From: Aquisphaera giovannonii
Lineage (GTDB): Bacteria; Planctomycetota; Planctomycetia; Isosphaerales; Isosphaeraceae
Assembly (NCBI RefSeq): GCF_008087625.1
Contig: NZ_CP042997.1
Location: 9,796,001-9,860,000 of the forward strand
DNA length: 64,000 bases
Direction: 5' to 3'
Within the stretch, counting starts at the first letter, position 1; each line of letters begins with the position of its first letter. The notes beneath the pieces are model-generated. The model did no database searches. It was not told the origin of the DNA and saw only the letters and a program-made list of their open reading frames with translations. Positions 60,087-64,000 of the stretch are shown piece by piece. Position numbers and translations under genes: made by a program.

Positions 60087-62255
60087 ATGATGACACCTCT
60101 CCCGGTGGTGATCCTCTGCTGCGCGCAACTCTCGGCCCCGGCGGCCGCGCCGAAGCCCGCGACGAGCCGGGTGGCGGCGGTGACGGTGTACCAGGGCCAG
60201 GCGCTGGTGACCCGCGAGGTCGCGGTGCCCGAGGGTCCGGGGACGCTGGAGTTGCTCGTCGCCCCGCTCCCCCCCCAGGTCGTGGAGGGCTCGCTGTACA
60301 CGGAGGGCTCCGACGGCCTCCGCGTCCTCAGCACCCGATACCGGGCGCGGACCGTGAAGGAGGACCTCCGCCAGGAGGTCCGGCAGAAGGAGGAGCAGCT
60401 CAGGAAGCTCCAGGACGAGGCCCGCGCGCTCCAGGACCAGGCGGCCACGCAGACGCAGGACCTCCAGTTCCTCCAGAAGCTCGAGGGCTTCACCGGCTCC
60501 TCGCTCCAGAACCTGACGAAGGAAGGCCGGCTCGACAGCGAGTCGGTCCTGGCCCTGAGCAAGTTCATCATGCAGACCCGCGGCGAGAAGGCGAAGGCCG
60601 ACACCGGCCTGCACGAGCGGCTGCGGGCGAACACCGAGGCGATCGAGCTGGCGAAGAAGCAGCTCGCCGAGCTGGCGAGAGGGCCCGAACGCACCGAGCG
60701 AGAGGCGATCATCGTCGTGACCAAGGCGAGGCCCGAGGCGGGCTCCGTGCGACTGGGCTACCTCGTGAACTCCGCGACATGGTCCCCCCAGTACCGCCTC
60801 CGCGCCGGGTCCGACAAGGACCCCGTCCGGCTCGAGTACCTCGCCGCCGTGACCCAGCAGACGGGCGAGGACTGGCGGGGCGTCCGCGCCACGCTCTCCA
60901 CCGCGAGGCCCTCGCTGGATGCCAGCCCGCCGGACCTTCTGCCCCTCAACATGGCGAGCACCGAGCCGGCGAAGGGCGGCGCCGTCGCCGGCTCGGACGA
61001 TCGGTCCCGGCTGATCGCGGCCGAGCTCGCCAAGCTCGGCGACTTCCCCTTCGCCAAGGAGACGCCGCTCGAAGATGTCATCAAGTACGTGCGCGGCATG
61101 ACCGCCTCGCCGACCTTCCCGCAGGGGATCCCGATTTACGTCGATCCTTTGGGACTCCGCGAGGCCGACCGGACGAGCACGTCCCCCGTGACGATCGACG
61201 TAACGGGGATCCCGATCCGCACCGCCCTGACCGCCATGCTCAGGCAGCTCGGCCTGGACTATCGCGTGAAGGACGGCCTGCTGACGGTCACGTCCTCGTC
61301 CTCGATCGACGACGAGGACGGGGAGGCCGATCCCGACCGCGCGAGCCGGATGGAGGCGATGGGCTTCGGCATGGCCGGCATGGGCGGAGGCATGGGAGGC
61401 ATGGGCGGCATGTCGCTGGAGATGTCCCAGGCCTCGGGCAAGGCCATGCTCAACCGGGCGGCGGCCCTCGACCAGAGCCGTGAACTGCGCGTCAGCGACG
61501 ACAGGAGAGCGACCGCGGCGGACGAGCCCGGCCCCGGCGACGGCCCGGCGGTCTCGTTCTCGGTCGCGACCGAACTGGACATCCCCTCGCGGACCGATCC
61601 CCAGTTGCTGGAGGTCTCGCGGATCGAGCTGCCGGCCGAGTACTTCGCCAGGGCCACGCCGGTGCTCACGCCGCGGGTCTATCGCCTGGCGAAGCTGACC
61701 AACAAGAGCGAGACGGTCATCCTCCCCGGCGAGGCCACGATCTACGTGGGGAGCGACTTCGTCGGCCGGATGCGGCTGCCGCTGGTCGCGGCCGGCGAGC
61801 CGTTCCTGGCGGGCTTCGGCGTGGACCCGCAGTTGCAGGTCGCCCGCCGGCTCGTCGCCAAGTCCAAGGGCGTCCAGGGGGGCAATCAGGTCTTCACCTA
61901 CGAATTCCGCCTCAGCCTGCGGAACTACCGCGACCGGGCCGTGAAGGTCGAGCTCTGGGACCGCCTGCCCCGCCCGCAGGGCGAGTCCGTGGCCGTGAAC
62001 CTCGTGAAGACCTCCGCCGAGCTGAGCGACGACCCGCTCTACCAGCGGACCTCGCGGCTCGACAACCTGCTCCGCTGGGACCTCACCGTCCCCCCCGCCA
62101 CGACCGGCGACAAGCCGCTGACCGTCAACTACGAGTTCCGCCTCGAATACGCCCGCGACCTGCCCCAGCCGAGGTTCCTCTCCGGCGGCCTCGCCGAGGG
62201 CCCCATCGGCGGCGGAGCGATGGGCGGCATGGGCGGCATGGGCGGCATGAGATAG
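60087..62255 (+). CDS. MuiA-like DUF4139 protein with inserted STN-type domain
   Basis: 722 residues from the ATG at 60087 with AAGGAAG upstream; the short N-terminus is a weak signal peptide. The N-terminal domain (VTVYQGQALVTREVAV, about 31-46) and a long coiled coil (EDLRQEVRQKEEQLRKLQDEARALQDQ ... LAELARGPERTE, about 95-210) are typical of mucoidy-inhibitor MuiA/DUF4139 proteins. DUF4139 follows with AGSVRLGYLVNSATWSPQYRLR (about 218-240), and resumes after residue 450 (FSVATELDIPSRTDPQLLEVSRIELPAEYF; NKSETVILPGEATIYVG; KVELWDRLPRPQGE). Between these halves (about 316-406) sits an STN-type domain (VTIDVTGIPIRTALTAMLRQLGLDYRVKDGLLTVTS), then an MG-rich run. The C-terminus repeats GGMGGMGGMR. 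The gene sits between two MITE-like repeats. Function unknown. Confidence 0.85.
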   Translation: MMTPLPVVILCCAQLSAPAAAPKPATSRVAAVTVYQGQALVTREVAVPEGPGTLELLVAPLPPQVVEGSLYTEGSDGLRVLSTRYRARTVKEDLRQEVRQKEEQLRKLQDEARALQDQAATQTQDLQFLQKLEGFTGSSLQNLTKEGRLDSESVLALSKFIMQTRGEKAKADTGLHERLRANTEAIELAKKQLAELARGPERTEREAIIVVTKARPEAGSVRLGYLVNSATWSPQYRLRAGSDKDPVRLEYLAAVTQQTGEDWRGVRATLSTARPSLDASPPDLLPLNMASTEPAKGGAVAGSDDRSRLIAAELAKLGDFPFAKETPLEDVIKYVRGMTASPTFPQGIPIYVDPLGLREADRTSTSPVTIDVTGIPIRTALTAMLRQLGLDYRVKDGLLTVTSSSSIDDEDGEADPDRASRMEAMGFGMAGMGGGMGGMGGMSLEMSQASGKAMLNRAAALDQSRELRVSDDRRATAADEPGPGDGPAVSFSVATELDIPSRTDPQLLEVSRIELPAEYFARATPVLTPRVYRLAKLTNKSETVILPGEATIYVGSDFVGRMRLPLVAAGEPFLAGFGVDPQLQVARRLVAKSKGVQGGNQVFTYEFRLSLRNYRDRAVKVELWDRLPRPQGESVAVNLVKTSAELSDDPLYQRTSRLDNLLRWDLTVPPATTGDKPLTVNYEFRLEYARDLPQPRFLSGGLAEGPIGGGAMGGMGGMGGMR

Positions 62256-62269
62256 AGGTCATATGGCCG

Positions 62270-62425
62270 CTTTTGTAGGGTGCGTCTTGACGCACCGGAC
62301 CGGTTCGTCACCGGGACCGGCCCCGGCTCGCCCCGCATGCGGGGCCCCTCTTCGCGGCCCCAACTGGTCCCACATGACGCGGCGGTCCGGTGCGTCCGCG
62401 CTCCGCTTGACGCACCCTACAAAAG
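62270..62425. repeat. MITE-like inverted repeat element, copy 2
   Basis: CTTTTGTAGGGTGCGTC at 62270-62286 is the exact reverse complement of 62409-62425, and GACGCACCGGACC pairs with GGTCCGGTGCGTC further in. The left arm lacks about 14 bases of the inner part. It belongs to the same family as 59907-60068. Confidence 0.85.
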
Positions 62426-62429
62426 AGGA

Positions 62430-63920
62430 TCAGGCGAGCAACTCCTTGCGCACGCGCCCGTCGCCCTCGACGCCGATGAGGCGCTGCTGGAGGCCCTGGT
62501 AGGGGTAGCGGAAGGTCTCGGCGTCGAGGCCGAGCTGGTGGAGGATGGTGGCCTGGAAATCGTGGACGGTGACCGGATTCTCGGTGATCTGGTAGCCCAG
62601 GTCGTCGGTCGCGCCGAAGGAGAGGCCCGGCTTGAAGCCGCCGCCCGCGACCCACAGCGTGAAGCAGTGCGGGTGGTGGTCGCGGCCCAGGAACGTGGAG
62701 CCCCCGCGGGCCTCGTTCATCGAGGTCCGGCCGAACTCGCCGCCCCAGACGACGATCGTCTCGTCGAGCAGCCCCCGGCGCTTGAGGTCCTTGATCAGGG
62801 CCGCGACCGGCCGGTCGATCTCCTTGCACTTCTGGGGCAGGTGGACGACGATGTCGTCCCCCGCGCCGGTGCCGTGGCAGTCCCAGCCCCAGTCGAAGAG
62901 CTGGACGTAACGCACGCCGCGCTCCACCAGCCGGCGGGCCAGCAGGCAGTTGTTGGCGAACGAGGCCGCCCCCGGCTGGGCCCCGTAAAGCGCGATCGTC
63001 TCCGCGGATTCCTGGCGGATGTCCATGACGTCGGGGACCGACATCTGCATCCGATAGGCCAGCTCGTACTGGCTGATCCGCGTCAGGGTCTCCGGGTCGC
63101 CGAACTCCTCCAGCTCGTACTCGTTCAGCCTCCGCAGGGCGTCCAGCGTCCGCCGCCGGTCGGCGCGGTCCATGCCCTTCGGGTCGCTGACATAAAGGAT
63201 CGGGTCGCCCACCGTCCGGCACTGGACGCCCTGGTAGACGCTCGGCAGGAAGCCGGTGCTCCAGAGCGCCTTGCCGCCGGTCGGGTCGGTGCCGCCGCTG
63301 ATCAGGACGACGAAGCCGGGGAGGTCCTGGTTCTCCGAGCCCAGGCCGTACGTGATCCACGAGCCCATCGCGGCGCCGCCGTTGCGGGGCGTGCCGGTGA
63401 ACATGAACAGCTCGGCCGGGGCGTGGTTGAACTGGTCCGTGTGCATCGACCGGATCACGGCGATGTCGTCCACGACCTCGCCGACGTGCGGCAGTAGGTC
63501 GCTGATCGTCTGCCCGCACTCGCCCTTCTTGCGGAACTTGTACGGCGAGCCGAGCAGCTTGGGATGCCCCTTGATGAAGGCGAACCGCTGCTTCTTCAGC
63601 AGCTCGTCCGGGCACGGCTGCATGTTGTGCTTGACGAGCAGGGGCTTGTCGTCGAACAGCTCCTGCTGCGGCGGCCCTCCGGACATATGAAGATAGATCA
63701 CCCGCTTCGCCTTCGCCGGGAACTGCGGCGGCCTCGGCGCATTCGGGTTGTCGGCGTCCGAGGTCGAGGGCCCGCGGCCCGCGCCCAGGGCGTCCCGGCC
63801 GCCGAGCATCGCCAGGGCGAGCGCCCCGAGGCCGCCCGACTGGCCGAGGAACTGGCGGCGGGTCGTGGCGCGGGCGTGCCGCAGGGACAGGTCCAGCTCG
63901 TCGAGGAAGTCGCGGCTCAT
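62430..63920 (-). CDS. DUF1501 protein, second copy
   Basis: 496 residues. The N-terminus RATTRRQFLGQSGGLGALALAML is a twin-arginine-type signal. It shares the family marks with the copy at 42396-43877: RVIYLHMSGGPPQQELFDDKP, GVRYVQLFDWGWDCHG (about 344-359), VVWGGEFGRTSMNE near 400 and HHPHCFTLWVAGGGFKPG. The start lies 4 bp after the stop of the DUF1553-type gene that enters from the right edge, so this is a second DUF1553/DUF1501 operon. The role is unknown; export and a sulfatase/alkaline-phosphatase-like fold are inferred from the family. Confidence 0.95.
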   Translation of the reverse strand: MSRDFLDELDLSLRHARATTRRQFLGQSGGLGALALAMLGGRDALGAGRGPSTSDADNPNAPRPPQFPAKAKRVIYLHMSGGPPQQELFDDKPLLVKHNMQPCPDELLKKQRFAFIKGHPKLLGSPYKFRKKGECGQTISDLLPHVGEVVDDIAVIRSMHTDQFNHAPAELFMFTGTPRNGGAAMGSWITYGLGSENQDLPGFVVLISGGTDPTGGKALWSTGFLPSVYQGVQCRTVGDPILYVSDPKGMDRADRRRTLDALRRLNEYELEEFGDPETLTRISQYELAYRMQMSVPDVMDIRQESAETIALYGAQPGAASFANNCLLARRLVERGVRYVQLFDWGWDCHGTGAGDDIVVHLPQKCKEIDRPVAALIKDLKRRGLLDETIVVWGGEFGRTSMNEARGGSTFLGRDHHPHCFTLWVAGGGFKPGLSFGATDDLGYQITENPVTVHDFQATILHQLGLDAETFRYPYQGLQQRLIGVEGDGRVRKELLA

Positions 63921-63924
63921 GGCA

Positions 63925-64000
63925 TCAGCCCCTGGTGAGGACGCCGTCGAGGTTCAGGAGCACGTTGGCGAGCGTGGTCCACGCGGCGAGGTCCGCCGGC
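63925..64000 (-). CDS. DUF1553 protein, C-terminal end only
   Basis: The last 24 codons (ADLAAWTTLANVLLNLDGVLTRG, then TGA at 63925) match the end of the DUF1549/DUF1553 protein at 43920-47018 (LAAWTMLANEMMNLDEVLNK). The gene continues beyond the window. It is 4 bp upstream of the DUF1501 start, the usual order of this operon. Confidence 0.85.
   Translation of the reverse strand, partial: PADLAAWTTLANVLLNLDGVLTRG

Overview
The window reads as chromosomal DNA of a very GC-rich planctomycete, most likely of the Isosphaeraceae or a close relative. The evidence is in the protein families: two PVC-type haem-binding beta-propeller/HEAT proteins, two operons pairing a DUF1549/DUF1553 cytochrome protein with a DUF1501 protein, a DUF1559 pseudopilin, many exported proteins of unknown function, and Ser/Thr kinases and caspases with planctomycete accessory domains. 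The genus cannot be decided from this sequence. Base composition looks even; I see no prophage, no insertion sequence with a transposase and no CRISPR array. Genes are mostly single or in pairs, with frequent strand changes and intergenic gaps of 0.3 to 1.2 kb that carry palindromic repeat elements.

Layout. 1-2900: a minus-strand three-gene operon (a short-chain dehydrogenase-like protein with a zinc ribbon and altered catalytic residues, a small RQGD protein, a leucine-rich-repeat-like protein cut by the window edge), preceded on the same strand by two odd tRNA-like genes. 3033-10716: an exported lipoprotein, a PVC haem protein and a RecQ helicase. 10773-23575: a cluster of signalling and exported proteins, namely a transmembrane Ser/Thr kinase fused to c-type cytochrome domains, two exported caspase-like proteases (one with a sulfatase-modifying-factor domain, one with TPRs), two paralogous exported proteins of a FlgO-like type, a tyrosine-rich exported protein and a WYYPDGRPY-repeat protein. 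This is the best candidate in the window for an undescribed system. 23603-28342: sugar-metabolism genes, then a VapBC-type toxin-antitoxin pair lying between an intact formaldehyde-activating-enzyme-like gene and a truncated second copy of its 3' end. 28903-41265: aminotransferase, pseudopilin with a small lipoprotein, peptidoglycan-binding protein, zinc alcohol dehydrogenase with an SRPBCC protein, a long MscS-type channel and a Tat-exported epimerase. 41520-64000: two DUF1553/DUF1501 operons, a serine beta-lactamase-like hydrolase, an ECF sigma factor overlapping a membrane protein, a CpxP/Spy-like protein, a second PVC haem protein, an M1 aminopeptidase, glutamine-dependent NAD synthetase and a MuiA-like protein flanked by MITE-like inverted repeats.

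Functionally the window combines extracytoplasmic haem proteins (PVC, DUF1549/1553 and the kinase-linked cytochromes), exported hydrolases and peptidases, and carbohydrate isomerases and oxidoreductases, as expected for a heterotrophic planctomycete with a complex envelope. Dispersed intergenic repeats (a 34-nt element in three copies, a perfect 62-nt palindrome, TIR-bearing elements and a 33-nt motif at two gene ends) are a second theme. Start codons were chosen by ribosome-binding sites and signal peptides, so several genes are annotated shorter than the longest open frame.
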